Counted from the stretch's first letter, positions 44,238 through 57,503 are shown. The stretch: 64,000 nt of DNA from Dactylonectria macrodidyma (GCA_020744425.1 JAGMUV010000003.1:2480001-2544000); one strand, 5' to 3'. Made by a program: numbers and translations. The notes: generated from the sequence alone by a model not told the origin.

Positions 44238-47200
44238 GGCGTGCGGTGATGTGACAATATGATGGGATGCTTCCGAATGCCGATCAATAGGCGTAGGCTC
44301 CAGTCTTCTTTTTCGTATAGTATTTCCCTCCCTGTTCTGGTAGATGATGGTGGTTTAAAACGGATTGTGGCCGAGGACGGATGAGAGAGCAAGGATGAGA
44401 GTGACGTTAAGGAACGTGTTAGTCGGCCGCCAAGCAAGTCGTGCGCCGATGTCGTCGAGGACCCGAGGAATGAGAACAAGGAAGGAGGGGCTGGTCGACC
44501 TCGGGAAGGAGCGAACTCGACGAAGGGAGGAAGGAAGGGGAAGCAACCCGAAAAAAAGGAAAGAAGTCACGAAAGGGATGGGGGGAGGAGCGGGCGGGCG
44601 AGGCGGCGAGGTGAAGAGGGTGTCATATAAGTGGGAGCGAGGGAGAGGCGGAACGAGGGTTGGTTGATTGGCGTTTTTCCTCTGCTGTCGGGGCCCGTCG
44701 TGGCGCTCGTTATCTCCTCAATGCAGGCGTGTGGACCACTGGGCAGATGGACTATTTTATTGCACCTAGCAGCCGCACTTCCTAAGTTCCTAGGCCAAGT
44801 AGGACCAGTAGCTGAAGCCTGGAGGGTTGTAGCTGAGTGGCACATCCGTTGCGCCTCGTCATGCATGTGCTTTGCCCTAGGTGTATGCATACAGCACTCA
44901 ACTTGCCGTCCTTCTTTTTTTCTGGGGCTTATTTGTACTAGGCTTGCATCTGTTTTGCACCCTGTCCCGCGCCTTTATAGCGCCCCTATTCTAGGTAGTC
45001 TTTGCACTGGCCTTGCCCTAGCTGACATCACCCCCGTCGTGACTGTTCTAGCACACCTGTGCCCTGTTCTTGTACTTGAAATGCGCTGAGCGGGCCTCGT
45101 AACAACGGCTGGTCTTCAGGGCCTGGTTCGTCTCTTACGGTGATCAGACAAAACAATAACAAATCAAAGATCAACAACGGGTGGGAATCATGTTTTACAA
45201 CTGGTAGCACAGCCCTGCCCAGCATGCCAGTCAGCAGGGCAATGCAATGCCCACCGCCTGAGTTTCTACTTTTCTCCCTTTAAAGCGACGGAGCTGCTGC
45301 AGGGCTGTCAAAAAGCAGCACGCCATCAGGATGGCTTAGGGAACCACCCAAGCCGGCACTAGGTGTTGATTTGGACATGGTGCATTTGCCAGGCAAGCCA
45401 GCCACCAGATGCAGCATCTCTCGCCATGGCGCCGCGTGTTGGTACGAACGGCCCAACAGCAAGACAAAACGCCCGTCTACAAAAGCAAACGGTCTTGCTT
45501 GCCGCTAGGGAGCGGGAAAGGGGGCACTTGCTCTGGTCGATAAATGGTGATGAGAGAGACAAACAGACATGCGTCGGGGGCTCAGCCACGATCCTCCCCC
45601 AGCCCAGATTCGAAATGCTGAATCATCTGTGTTTCTCGACGAGTGGGATAACAAACTTGCACCGTGTCTCTCACAGCCATGCCCACTGCTGATCAGTGCT
45701 GCTCCCCCGCGCTTGGGCAATTGGGGTCTGTCTTGTCTGCCTGAGAGGATCAGTTTCTGCCCTGCCCTGCCCTTCCACTCCCCCGCCTGGCCCTGCTCGG
45801 CTGCTACTGGATTCAGAAACCATTGATGCCTTAGTACAACGGCAGGCAGTTCATGTGAGCAACTGAGGCATGAAGACAGAGAGCACAAGGCAGCCGCAGC
45901 AAGCACCAAACAGGCAGAGGAATAATTCAGAATCTCCTTTCTCTTCAGTTCGTTGCTGGAACACCGAGGCGTGTTGCTTCGCACCGCCGCTAACGCCAAA
46001 CGCCCAAGGAGACGCGTCAACTGGGTGTCCCCCCCTTTGATATGGAGAATCAGATCGCGGCCAAAGACAAAGGTCAGCCCGGATTTGGTTTTTCTTCGAG
46101 ATTTTCTTTTCGCCCGCCACTTTCAATAGTCTTCCCAGCTCAGCGGAGGCATGGGGAGCTGTCGACCAACCCGGTGCCAGCGGCGGCTTGCATGCCGAGC
46201 GTCCCACTAAAAAGCGCCGCTGGGGGGGGAAGAGGAAGTGCAAGGGCTCTCCCCGTAGCTTCAGGGGTTTCGCGTTCGGTACGTGCTGGACCCCAGTTGG
46301 CAGACGACTACGGTAGGTGGGTGACCTGCAACTTGTAAGACCAGGGAGCTCTTCAGCTTTCACTCAGGCAGCCAATATTCAGGACTCCCAGGCACCGCAT
46401 TAGGTGGAACTTAGCGCTGAAAGCTGCTGTGATCCATTGCCAGTAGCGCAGCTATAGCGCGCCATAGTGTGCGCCATAGTGCCCCGTAGCGTCCTGCAGT
46501 GCGGGCCTTTGGATGGACTCAACTCAGGGGCCGTCAGCGCCTCACTCGCACTCTCACGCCTCCCCTTCCTAAGTTCCCAAAACAGCCCGAATTAAGCCTC
46601 ACAGGGGTTATCGGCCTGGTGGGTTGAAGCCGGAGCGTGGATGAGCGGGTCGATAGAGTTCGTATGAAATGGATCTCAATGAATGAATTCTGGGTCACCT
46701 TATCACTGGGTACCTAGGCTATCCTGTCTGCGTTTATTTTTGTCCTTCCTCGTCCATTTTCTGTCGCAGACTGCTTCTCTTTTGCTTCTCTTGTCCCCCG
46801 GTCTTGTGTTCACCCTCCCTTGCTGTGACCCGTATGCAACTTCATTAATTGCCGTGGGCCTAATGATGAAATGATGATCCTCCCATGTCTCCCCCGGCCA
46901 GGCCTCCGCCTCAGTGACCAATGGACGGCGTTCTGTGCCAGAAACCCACAGCTCTTGCCGCATGTTCCCTTCCGACGATCGCCTTGGCTTGTCATGATTT
47001 CCATGTTTCCCGAATCCCACGCCAATTTTCGCAAACAACCTACCTAATGAACGGTCATTAGCACGTAGTCAGTGCACAAACAGTCTACACAATGGCACGC
47101 GTTTCATTTGACATTTCGCCTAATCCCCACAATTGACAGAATCTATACATAGAAGTCTCCCATTATACACACAGACTTCAAAACTTCAAGGCATTCCGAA

Positions 47201-47838
47201 GACAGCATTGCGGTGACCGGAAAATACGACGCGAATGAGACAATCGACTTGTTCTGTGGGGCGACTGTTTTGTCGCACTCTTTTGGTCCACCCGCCGGTC
47301 TGTCTTGGTCCATCCATCATGGTGGTGCTCGGATCTGAAGCCGAACAGATGTCTCCTTAGCCTATGAACCGAACTCTTCGGGCCATCGAAGCTCGTATCA
47401 AATGGATTTAAGCCTTCCTCCTCTGGTAAAGACTCCATCAACGCCGTAATAATACCTTCGTAACTTGATATCGCACGGCAAAGTCGGCTTCGCGCTCTCG
47501 TTCCGCTCAAGTCAAGGAGGCACGAGGACGGCCTCAACCATCAATGCTCGGCCGGTTCCCATTTCGTGTGCGACTAGGCTGCCATCAACACTCACCGCCA
47601 AACTAAAATCATTCCGCCATGCACGTGTATCGGAAAGGAAACCACCTTCCAAGTTATTATCCATATGGCCAAGTCCATTCCCCATAGATCACGCCTCAAC
47701 GCCATCGCTATGCAAGCCAAGCAAGTCAAGTTTGTGACACCAACCCGTCAGAGAGAGTATGTGGATGCTGTCCGCGTTCCAAATCCAGAATATAGAATGC
47801 GCGCGTCCCTTTCAAGGCGTCACCGCCGTTGATGTTCT
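44238..47838. other. 3.6-kb spacer without a supportable gene
   Basis: Upstream region of the transporter and 3' flank of the ubiquitin protease gene. The first ~400 bp is purine-rich on the plus strand, i.e. CT-rich leader for the transporter. A block with two direct GCGCCATAGTG copies lies at 46459-46481. Open frames (for example 44631-45089 plus, 45505-46020 minus) lack domains and splice-joined partners. Nothing else is recognised. Confidence 0.5.
46459..46481. repeat. Two direct copies of GCGCCATAGTG
   Basis: Adjacent 11-bp copies separated by one base, within a wider TAGCGC/CATAGTG-rich stretch (about 46440-46500). Origin unknown. Confidence 0.6.
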
Positions 47839-50058
47839 TCATGTTGCTGTTGTTGTTTCTGCTTGGGTTTCCTTGTCCGTGTTGGCCGACTCAGCGGCCT
47901 CGACTACCGAGACTGGCCCGATAGGAGGGGGTTCCGTCATTTCTGTTGTGGCTATGCTGGCCGTTGTCGAAACAAAGCTCCCCGTTTCAGTTACCGTCTC
48001 CGCCTCCGCCTCATCTTGTTGGCTCTCGTCTTCTATACGATCGGCTAATGCCTTTTTCGCACCATTCTCGCATGCAGCCGAGAGCTGTTCACCGTCTGCC
48101 CCGTTCCCTTGTGCCGTGGTATCCGCTTCCTCGTGAGCGTCCTCCATGGGCCCGTCCTCGGCTGTCAACACCGTGTTTGGGTCCACGCAGTCGTAAAACA
48201 GCATGAAAACCCCGGGCGATAGGCTCAACACCGTCTCTTCGTTCACCATGGACACGTTGTGGTCACTCAGCCTCCACCAATCCATCTCAGCTTCCCCATC
48301 CTCAGACCTCTGGCCAGACTCCACATTCGTCATGTCAGGCTGTGCCACAGGTGCATTATCCTGGTCACCAGGCTCGGCCGAAGCCTCTTTGTCTTCCATC
48401 GGCGTGGGAGGAGATGTGTTCCGAGGGTGCCTGCGGTAGCAGATGTAGTGTCCATTCTCGTGTCGCCCATAATGTGTCACAATGGCTCGGAGTTCGTAGA
48501 TGGGGCCCGTTAGCTTCGAGGGGCCCAAATCGCCAGCAATCATCGACTCCCTTGGGTCTGATTGCCACTGCTCCTCTTCCTCTCCGTCTGAGGCCTCCAC
48601 GGAGTGAGATCCGGCACTACCCAAACACCAGGGACCCAGGTCTAGAGTCATGGGGAAATTGACCGGCGCGGAGTTCTTCATCATATTGAATGTCATGGGG
48701 TCGAAGACGGAGCGATTCATATGGATCGCCAAGCTTTGCGGCGGACGGGCTACCACAATCTGCTTGGTTTTGGTTGCGCTGACCTTGCTCTGCTGCGAGA
48801 TCTTGCACTTTTCGGTCAACGTCTTCTCGTCGAATTCGTCTTCCTCGAGCGCTAGTTCCACTGCCTCTAGTCTTCGCAGAGGTTCCGCCAGCTGCCCTTC
48901 ACTGGTTGAGCCCTCCCGCATCTTCTCGATGAGCTTGGTCAGGAGGCGCTGAGCTTTCAAGAGGGTACATTTCGCACACTCCACGTTTTCGATGGATTCG
49001 ACTTTGCTATATGCGTCCAATCGCTCGTATAAATCATGTTGGTTCTTGTTTAATCCGAGGCTGAGCGTTAAACAAGTGAATGGTATCATAGACAGTCCAT
49101 CTGAATGTCCACACTGAACGCATGCCACCCGTTGCGCGAGGAGTCCTTCTAACGGATTTCGAGGGGCTTTTGTGTCTGAAGTTTTTGAGCTTGACATGCT
49201 CTGGTAACCGCTATCGTCGCTGTGCTGACTTGAGGCTGTATCGTCCTTTACGAGGTTAGCTTGTAAGCCAGGGTGCTGTCGTGTGGGTTTCATGGCCTTG
49301 GCCACGCTCTTGTCAACGTCGTCCAAGATCTTGGAGAAGTACTCCTGCGCATCTTGTTGCGTCCACGTGCTCATCGACTTAAGGACGTTCGGGGTCCACA
49401 ACGTCCTTCCGTTATTTGAGGAATCGTTGAGATCGGATATCAGTGTTCGCAATGTCTGCGCAACGTCCCGGTCGCCATCATCGCCCTCGGAAGTCTGTAG
49501 GTAGGTAGAGAGGTATTCGGGTAAAGGTGTTAAAGAGGCCAGTCCTTGGAGAATGCTGTTTTGATAACAAGAGTTGTCTCGGTTTCCTAGTCCAGCCGGC
49601 CGTTCAGTGTCGACCTTGATTCCCAGGACGCTACCCGTCATCGACAACGCTCGAGTCCGCGCCTGGAATACAGAGGCCATCATCCCGCCTGAGTGGTCCA
49701 GCCCCAAGATCCTCTTCATGGTATCGCTCTTCGCAGCATGACTGCTCTGCTCGAAGTGCAACATCGGTCGTGGGGCCAGTGACGGGTTGACCCAGTCGTC
49801 TAAGGCATCCAGGAGGCTCCTGGGGACAACGAAGATGAGCGCGTCCCACAAACACGTTCCCAGCAGCGTTATCGTTCCTTCGAGAGTGGCAGAGGACCCA
49901 TATAGATTGTACCCGACGGTGACGAGAAGAACGAGGACAGAAATGAGGATAGTCGGCTGGGACAGGCGGTCCCAGATGTTTTCGCGAGCGTAGAGATGTC
50001 GGTGCGCCGTAACCTGATCGTTGTAAAAGGTCTCGAAGGTGGGATATTGAGGCGTCAT
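47839..50058 (-). CDS. Ubiquitin carboxyl-terminal hydrolase (USP family) with N-terminal membrane helix
   Basis: Cysteine protease that removes ubiquitin from proteins. Single exon, 739 residues. A helix at about 36-52 (ISVLVLLVTVGYNLYG) and a second hydrophobic stretch near 60-80 suggest membrane anchoring, as in yeast Ubp1. The Cys box is LGNRDNSCYQNSILQGLAS (Cys164). Zinc ligands are in RVACVQCGH and VECAKC. The His box is YGRHENGHYICYRRH, preceded by the motif LRAIVTHYG. Inserts within the domain and the C-terminal ~130 residues are acidic and low complexity (ending QAETTTAT). Confidence 0.92.
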   Translation of the reverse strand: MTPQYPTFETFYNDQVTAHRHLYARENIWDRLSQPTILISVLVLLVTVGYNLYGSSATLEGTITLLGTCLWDALIFVVPRSLLDALDDWVNPSLAPRPMLHFEQSSHAAKSDTMKRILGLDHSGGMMASVFQARTRALSMTGSVLGIKVDTERPAGLGNRDNSCYQNSILQGLASLTPLPEYLSTYLQTSEGDDGDRDVAQTLRTLISDLNDSSNNGRTLWTPNVLKSMSTWTQQDAQEYFSKILDDVDKSVAKAMKPTRQHPGLQANLVKDDTASSQHSDDSGYQSMSSSKTSDTKAPRNPLEGLLAQRVACVQCGHSDGLSMIPFTCLTLSLGLNKNQHDLYERLDAYSKVESIENVECAKCTLLKAQRLLTKLIEKMREGSTSEGQLAEPLRRLEAVELALEEDEFDEKTLTEKCKISQQSKVSATKTKQIVVARPPQSLAIHMNRSVFDPMTFNMMKNSAPVNFPMTLDLGPWCLGSAGSHSVEASDGEEEEQWQSDPRESMIAGDLGPSKLTGPIYELRAIVTHYGRHENGHYICYRRHPRNTSPPTPMEDKEASAEPGDQDNAPVAQPDMTNVESGQRSEDGEAEMDWWRLSDHNVSMVNEETVLSLSPGVFMLFYDCVDPNTVLTAEDGPMEDAHEEADTTAQGNGADGEQLSAACENGAKKALADRIEDESQQDEAEAETVTETGSFVSTTASIATTEMTEPPPIGPVSVVEAAESANTDKETQAETTTAT

Positions 50059-50785
50059 TGCTGGAGGATCGAGGTCGTTCGGAGTCGTTGGGCTCGTTTT
50101 AGCTCACGGAGCAGGAAGACCCGTGATCAAGCTTGTTGATGGCGCCGATCGATGGGAAAGCCAGCCATGGCCTGCGCAGTCGTGGCGCGACTTGAAGTCG
50201 TTGATTGTAGTTGCGGAGGGAGAGCGGCCAGCACAAGGATCGATAGATGAGCCGTATTGAGGGCAGAAGCGTTGGAGGGGACTTGACGGGCTCGTCATGA
50301 GCGATTGATTGGGAAGGTGTTGCTTTAATTCAATGTAAATCTTTCGAACTAGTGTGTTGGGAAGCGGGTGGCGCACCGTGCCAAACTTGCAATATGTACT
50401 GTACGAAACCACGTGTAAGTTACGAAGTTGAGTATGGGGGAAGTGCATATAACTACCAGATGCAAGAACTGATGTTCCCCCAATATGCGAAAAAACACGT
50501 TTTGGTAATCCTGACCTTGCACCACTAAAAAGAAACAGAGAATCATTGGACGTTGACAGTATTGAATTGCTATTGAAGTGTGTACTGACTGACTTCTTAG
50601 GTCTACCACCTAACTAAGGCCGCCACTGAGAGCTGCCTCCCAAGATAAAAAAAAAAATCTCAAATGTAACATATATACAAGAAAGGAAAAGTGTGATTCG
50701 TGTCCGCTGTAATACATTGTTCATTATCATCATCGTGGTCATTTCGTGTTGCATCCTCTTATCCGACTGGTCACCTCTGTCCCGG
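50059..50785. other. Intergenic region between tandem minus-strand genes
   Basis: 727 bp: promoter of the ubiquitin protease and 3'UTR of the Cys-rich protein gene, with an A-run near 50647-50659. No gene seen. Confidence 0.5.
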
Positions 50786-51988
50786 TCACCTCGGGCCTGG
50801 TTGCCTGACTGGCAAAACATACGCCAACCTGGGCTCTTCCACCGACGCATCCTCGAGATTCATCCACATGCACATTGAAACAGGCGTGGCGGGAAGTTCC
50901 ACAGGGTCGGAGTCCTGTCTGGAACGGGGAGCCTGGGGAATTGGAGTGAACGAGAAACCAGCCGTGCTAGGGGTGATGGCAAACTTGTCATCGGAGCGTC
51001 GAGCAAGATGGACATGGCGCGTGGTTCTCGGCGAATAGTAAAAGCCCCAATCCTCACTGGCAGGACTGGTTGTGCTGTTTGTGGTTTGGCCCCTCCTTCG
51101 AAACCATTTCATCCAAATAAATATCCCCAGTGCAGAGAGACAACAGACACCACCAACAGTGCCTGCGGCCACCACACCGACAGGGATCTTGTCATCCCTT
51201 TTATTGTCATTGGAGCTGCCATCCGAAGTAGAGGATTCGGTGGCGGCGGTCGATGTTATTGAAGACGGCTCTGGAAGACCCTGATTCGGGACTTCGGACG
51301 TTGCCACTACCTCAACAGATGTTGATGTGGATACAGACGTGGATGTGGATGTGGATACAGATGTTGTCTCGGATGTAAGTGTTGACGTAGATGGAGAGGA
51401 CTTGATGGTCGTTTCCTCCATGAGATAGCTGTAGTCGTCTTGGTTGTCATCGAGAACACACCTCTCGTCGTCGTCGCAGATATACCCAAACGGACAGCAT
51501 GCACTTCCGCAGGTTTTCATTGTGGCGTTGAGGGCGATAGTTTGAATGGGAGACTTTGGATAGTCTAGCGTGTCCTGAAGGGCGACATTGCAAACGATAG
51601 GTTTGATGAGGCCGCAATCTGATCCCTTGGGACAACAGACGATGGTGGTATTGGAGGCGAGGACCATGCAATGGCTATTGGTGGGACAGCACAAGTTGCC
51701 TGGAAGCTGGCTGCCACATTGCTTATAATTTGAAATTGGACAGGATAAATCATCCCGGGAGAAGAGGCTCGGAGCCAGCCCTTGAGGTTTCCGAGATGGT
51801 AGCGAGAGCGGTTGTCTCCAATCGAGCTTCAAGTCCACAGCTGCAGAGGCAGTGGGATCAATGAGAAGTGAGGTAAATAAGAGAAACATGTTGAACATTA
51901 TACCACCATGGATGAGAAATAATAGTGTAGCCATGGTGACTCGACCTGGGATACAGGTGAGGAGGGCAAGGAGAAGCCACAAAGACAA
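50786..51988 (-). CDS. Cys-rich single-pass membrane protein (receptor/sensor-like)
   Basis: Unrecognised surface protein of up to 400 residues, single exon. The extracellular part has ~14 Cys in pairs and CC doublets (SCPISNYKQCGSQLPGNLCCP, VCCPKGSDCG, CGSACCPFGYIC), a granulin-like or chitin-binding-like spacing. A Ser/Thr-rich stalk (TSTSTSVSTSTSV) leads to one helix (VGVVAAGTVGGVCCLSALGIFIWM) and a basic stop (KWFRRR), then a ~100-residue cytosolic tail. The start is uncertain: ATG 51988 gives a long hydrophobic leader, while ATG 51898 gives a standard ~20-residue signal peptide ending PTASA. Layout resembles fungal cell-wall sensors; the ligand is unknown. Confidence 0.78.
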   Translation of the reverse strand: MSLWLLLALLTCIPGRVTMATLLFLIHGGIMFNMFLLFTSLLIDPTASAAVDLKLDWRQPLSLPSRKPQGLAPSLFSRDDLSCPISNYKQCGSQLPGNLCCPTNSHCMVLASNTTIVCCPKGSDCGLIKPIVCNVALQDTLDYPKSPIQTIALNATMKTCGSACCPFGYICDDDERCVLDDNQDDYSYLMEETTIKSSPSTSTLTSETTSVSTSTSTSVSTSTSVEVVATSEVPNQGLPEPSSITSTAATESSTSDGSSNDNKRDDKIPVGVVAAGTVGGVCCLSALGIFIWMKWFRRRGQTTNSTTSPASEDWGFYYSPRTTRHVHLARRSDDKFAITPSTAGFSFTPIPQAPRSRQDSDPVELPATPVSMCMWMNLEDASVEEPRLAYVLPVRQPGPR

Positions 51989-53517
51989 GAGGGAAGGATG
52001 AGGAGGCGCTTCTCTTGCAGGCGCCGCGCAGCGGCCCTGGCGATAATAAAGACCACAAGAAGGAGGCTGGCATCGCTCACCATGGTTAATTCTGTGTTGG
52101 TCGGTCCTGTCTCAAGCACGTCCATATGCATGTTGGTTGTGAAGAGGAGCAGCAAAACTGCCTTTCATCGTGAGTCGCGTGGTGGCGCCAATCAAGAAGA
52201 CGACGTAAGCGCGGCGGCGACAGTTATGCCTTGATGCTGGGACTCCTGGCCCCGGTACCTGCAGCCCACAAGCAGGTGTCTGGGGCCGTCCCAGAGCCTT
52301 GGGACCATGGCAGCGCTGTGAGTGATGGGATGGCACAGGGGAAGCCTTGAGAAGTTGGCTAGTTGGGTCTCTCAGCGGCGGCCTGTTCGACGGAGGCGAG
52401 GCGGGCGCTTAAACTTGTGGGGGGCAAGGTGGTTATTGGAGTTGATACAGCCACGTTCTGCAGGAGAAAGAGGCCCGAGCATGGTCAATCAAGAATGGTC
52501 GGCAGATGGCAGGGGGCGCTGACTGATGTGGAAGAGGGGAAAACTGAAAGAGGCTGTGAGGTGGTGATGTCGTGTTTTCTGCATTGTGATGGTGAGGTTG
52601 AAGTTGCGGGAACAATCAAGAATCTCTCAGCACTGAGGTACCTGTCAGAAGGACCCTTCATCGCTTAGAGCACCTAAAAATTACCTTTTCTGGCGGAACA
52701 AAAACGCTCGGGCATGAGGAGGGGCACGGGTAGTTGAGGCCCGAGCTTCCCCGTAGGGCATGGCACAATGATCCAATGGTAAGGTGATGGGACAAAAAGG
52801 ATGCATGGATATGATAAGTTCCGGGATAATACACTGACGCATGCTGCTGTGATCCCGTGTGTCCTCCCTCTTGTCTCCTTTGGGTCTTCGGGCTGAGGCG
52901 GCACAGTCCTGCACAGCAACTAGAGACGTAGGATTCAGCTGGTGTACCACATGAGACAGGTGAGGCAGCGGCCAAGACGGAAGGGGATGAAAGCAGCCAC
53001 CAAAGCCAGACTTCACTAACACATGCAGACGAAAATGATGAATCACAGGCCTTGGAGCCCTTGACAGCCCGAGTCGTCCGCATGCGCCATGCATTTTGCC
53101 CATGTCGACTCCTCTGCTCCAGCTCCAGCTCTTCTGCACGGGTTACTGTCGGGACTGAGATGCGATTATCGGGGACCCGTTCTGCCGAGGTCTGAGTAAA
53201 CCATTGGCCCGCCTTGAAACCGTCTCGTCCGAGTTGGATCGAGGGGATCCAAGCTTCATCACCACAAGGAGGCACAGCCGCAAAGCAGCAATTTTTGGTA
53301 ATTCCCAGATTTATTGCTCATCCGCTTCATATCTCTTTGGAAAACAACCTCGACTTCAATTGTATTCCGTGACAATGATCGGCCATTTTGGTGTTGTGCA
53401 TCGTTCTTCAGCGTAAGACTGCCCCTCTCAACTACACTCGACAAATGCCCCTCGCACCACACCTCACTCTGCCCAGTACCAAAGTCCCCATCATCAAGGA
53501 CTAGCTGAGCTAACCAG
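51989..53517. other. 1.5-kb divergent region, Cys-rich protein / trimethyllysine dioxygenase
   Basis: Between two divergently transcribed genes. Several open frames on the minus strand (52658-53275) overlap one another and show no domain. The segment 53370-53517 may contain an unrecognised first exon or leader of the dioxygenase gene. Confidence 0.45.
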
Positions 53518-55337
53518 CCGTGGATGGAAGCGCCGTCGCCTTGTTGGGCCGATCCGCGGCCCTTCGTTGCACCAGACGTCAGGCTCCGAGAGCCAGGTTC
53601 ACAGCGTCTACAACCAACAGATGGCTCGCTACCGAGAGATCGGTTGCCCTGTCTCAAGGATCCCAAATCACCCTTGGCAAGACGCAAGAGGGCCGACCTG
53701 TCCACCGCACCTTGTGAGTCGCAATTCTTCCCCTGCATGTCATTGAATCCATTGCTGAGCCGACCCTCCTACACAGTCCCAACCTCTGGCTCAGGTAAGT
53801 CTGCGCTCCCTCCAATTGACAGCTCTACTTGCACGATGCACCTAACAAACGAAACAGGGATAACTGCCAGTGCACTCAATGTGTCAACCAAGACACAAGA
53901 CAGCGCAACTTTGACACATTTCAGGTAAGTGATCATCAACCTCTGTTGGCCACCCGACGTGCTCACTCCAATTGAGTAGTTGCCAGAAGACATCCACCCG
54001 GTCAACTTCTCACAGACCCAGGAGAATCTCGAGGTCCATTGTATGCCCCCAAAACCCCTGCGTTCTGATATGAGACTAAATGCGTCACAGGGTCGGATTC
54101 TCACAAGAGCCAACACCCTTGGTCATGGTTGGAGAGTACGTTTGACGGCGGATATGCTGAACAGTTTGGGCAAGACCAGTGAGTTGGCTGATAACGTTTC
54201 AAACGTTGCTTGTACAAAACCTAAACCGTCTAGTACTCGGTCCCTTTGGAGCTCTAGCGTTGAGAACTCACCTCCCGAGGTTCCCTTCGATGCCATCATG
54301 AGCGAGTCTCACGGAACTGGCATTGCCAACCTCACCAAAAACATTGTAAGGCACCGTACGCTTGGAAAACCTACCAGCCCGTTTCTCACGTCGAGTAGTG
54401 GGTTCATGGCTTTAGCTTCATCGTCGACACCCCGCCAACCCCAGAAGCCACCGAGGCAGTTCTGGCAAAGATTGGTCCTATCCGAACAACCCACTATGGG
54501 GGGTTCTACGACTTCATCCCAGACCTGGCCCTGGCAGACACTGCCTACACTAACCTTGCACTACCAGCTCACACTGACACGACATACTTCACCGAGCCTG
54601 CGGGCCTTCAAGCGTTCCACTTACTCTCCCACACGGCACCTCCTAATGCGAAACCGACTGACGATGCTCTGGGCGGGCAATCACTGCTCGTCGACGGCTT
54701 CAATGCTGCCACAATTTTGAAGAAGGAATTCCCTGATGCATATGAGATCCTTCGGACCACCAGAATCCCTTGGCATGCCAGCGGCAACGAGGGCATTGCT
54801 ATTGTGCCGGATCAGACGTACCCAGTCATTGAGCAGGACGGCGATGTGCTGACCAAGGTTCGCTGGAATAATGATGACCGTGGCATCTTACCCCTGTTCG
54901 AAGCAAGCAAATGGTACGAGGCGGCTCGCAAATGGAACTCGATTTTGAAGCGGCGGACGAGCGAGTACTGGTTTCAGCTTACGCCAGGCCGTGTTGTTGG
55001 TAAGTATTCACAACCCTTCTGAGTCGTTAAGCCCAGATTTGACTGGATGAATAATAGTGTTTGACAACTGGCGAGTCCTTCACGGGAGGGCGGCCTTTGA
55101 GGGAATCCGTCGCATCTGCGGCGCGTACAGTGAGTTTCGCCCATACAGAGTCCGGGTATAGCCGCACAACGCCGCTCACAATCACGACCAACAGTCCCCA
55201 GGGATGACTTCATGTCCCGGTACCGTGCGACCAACTTCCCGCACGAGACAGTCATCGGTCGAAACTTGAACCTGAGGTCGCGGTCCTCACCGCCACGAGA
55301 TCAGGAGGAAGAGGCGGCTATAACACAGGCACCTTGA
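53518..55337 (+). CDS. Trimethyllysine dioxygenase (carnitine biosynthesis), 5' end unresolved
   Basis: Fe(II)/2-oxoglutarate enzyme that hydroxylates N6-trimethyllysine, first step of carnitine synthesis. Exons: 53518-53713, 53777-53794 (18 nt), 53858-53924, 53980-54040, 54091-54178, 54234-54345, 54399-54999, 55058-55129, 55195-55337, all in frame. Motifs: zinc-binding FPNLWLRDNCQCTQCV; SHGTGIANL; iron ligands His and Asp in LPAHTDTTYFTEPAG; distal His in VFDNWRVLHGRAAF; 2-oxoglutarate Arg in IRRICGAY. The first ~40 residues (LLGRSAALRCTRRQAPRAR) resemble a mitochondrial presequence. No ATG lies in frame in the first exon: a stop is at 53511-53513 and GTG at 53520. A small upstream exon is therefore likely. 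Confidence 0.88.
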
Positions 55338-56426
55338 AGGGCCCTTTTCTTGTCTTTGGGCCGCGGGATGACAGCTGTCCATGGCAAGGCCTTGGCGACT
55401 TTGCTCAGTGGGATGACTGGAACTAAGTTGGCATGTGTTGGTCGGGTGTGGTCGAACCAACATTTCCCCGAGCAGCCGCCGTAGTCGCGACGGTAGACTA
55501 AAAATAAAGAGAAGAGAATCCAAGAATACCCTCTTCACTGTGTATTTCCCAGTTAGCCGCAAAGGTCCACCTGCAACCTCACTTATTTCAGTTTGAACGT
55601 GGTACTGTATGACTTGCTGCGTAGCAGTCGAAAACGCTCCGCTCTGCTCCGTCGTCGTCCAGTAACGAGGGAAACGCCGAAGGTCCATGGTTATAAACGG
55701 TCAGATCGGCAGTCTCGGTGGGCTTCGCGGAGAGCTCGGGCGTCTCTAACAGGCTCGCCAGACTCGAAACGGCCGGGGCAGCCAAGCCGGGGACGCTTGA
55801 GCTGGCGGGGCCGGAACGAAGAGGGTCCCTTGGACTGCAATCCTTGTCAGAACCTGCTCCTCACTAACGAAGTAGCGAAGGCACAAACGCAGCCCTGAGA
55901 GAAGAGGTTCAACAGAGGAACGAGTCCCGCTATCATGACGTCTGGAGAGAGCAGCGGCGAGCTGATAGGTGCGCGAGTCAGTGGATCGAGGAAGTTCCCA
56001 GTCCCGTCCTCATCGCAACCTACACCGACCGGCTCCACACCTGGCTTGCATCGAACGCCGAGCCAGACGAAATGGGGCGGGATATCAAATAAGCACGGCC
56101 TCTCGTTGTCTACCGTGCACGGTAAATGTCGCAAATCGAGCTGTAAGAGGACGAACCGAGGTGCACTGCCATCAAATAGAGTGAGGGGGGCTCCCTGCAA
56201 GATAAACCCCGGCTGGGTATATAAAGGACGTTGTCTCGTATCCCATGGCGGTTCTTCTCCAGGTGTTCGTTCACGCACAATCCATCCACCAAGATATCCG
56301 TATTCCTATCTGAGAATCGAGCTCCTTATCTGCCATCCTGGACAGTTTTAACAACAACAGCTGTCTTTATTCTTTCACCGTTCCGATCCAGTGTTTCTTA
56401 GCTCACCTCGCGACAACCTCGACACC
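55338..56426. other. 1.1-kb intergenic region upstream of the SDR gene
   Basis: 3' flank of the dioxygenase gene and promoter of the reductase gene, with TATATAAA at 56218-56225. Open frames at 55593-56351 lack domains. No other gene seen. Confidence 0.5.
56218..56225 (+). promoter_or_regulatory. TATA box (TATATAAA)
   Basis: A perfect TATATAAA about 200 bp before the SDR start codon, followed by a plausible leader. This suggests strongly regulated expression. Confidence 0.6.

Positions 56427-57503
<1,077 letters not shown>

Noticed and set aside
44631..45089. 152-codon plus-strand frame in the 3.6-kb spacer
   Set aside because: Hydrophobic patches but no family resemblance, no regular codon usage and several competing frames in the same DNA.
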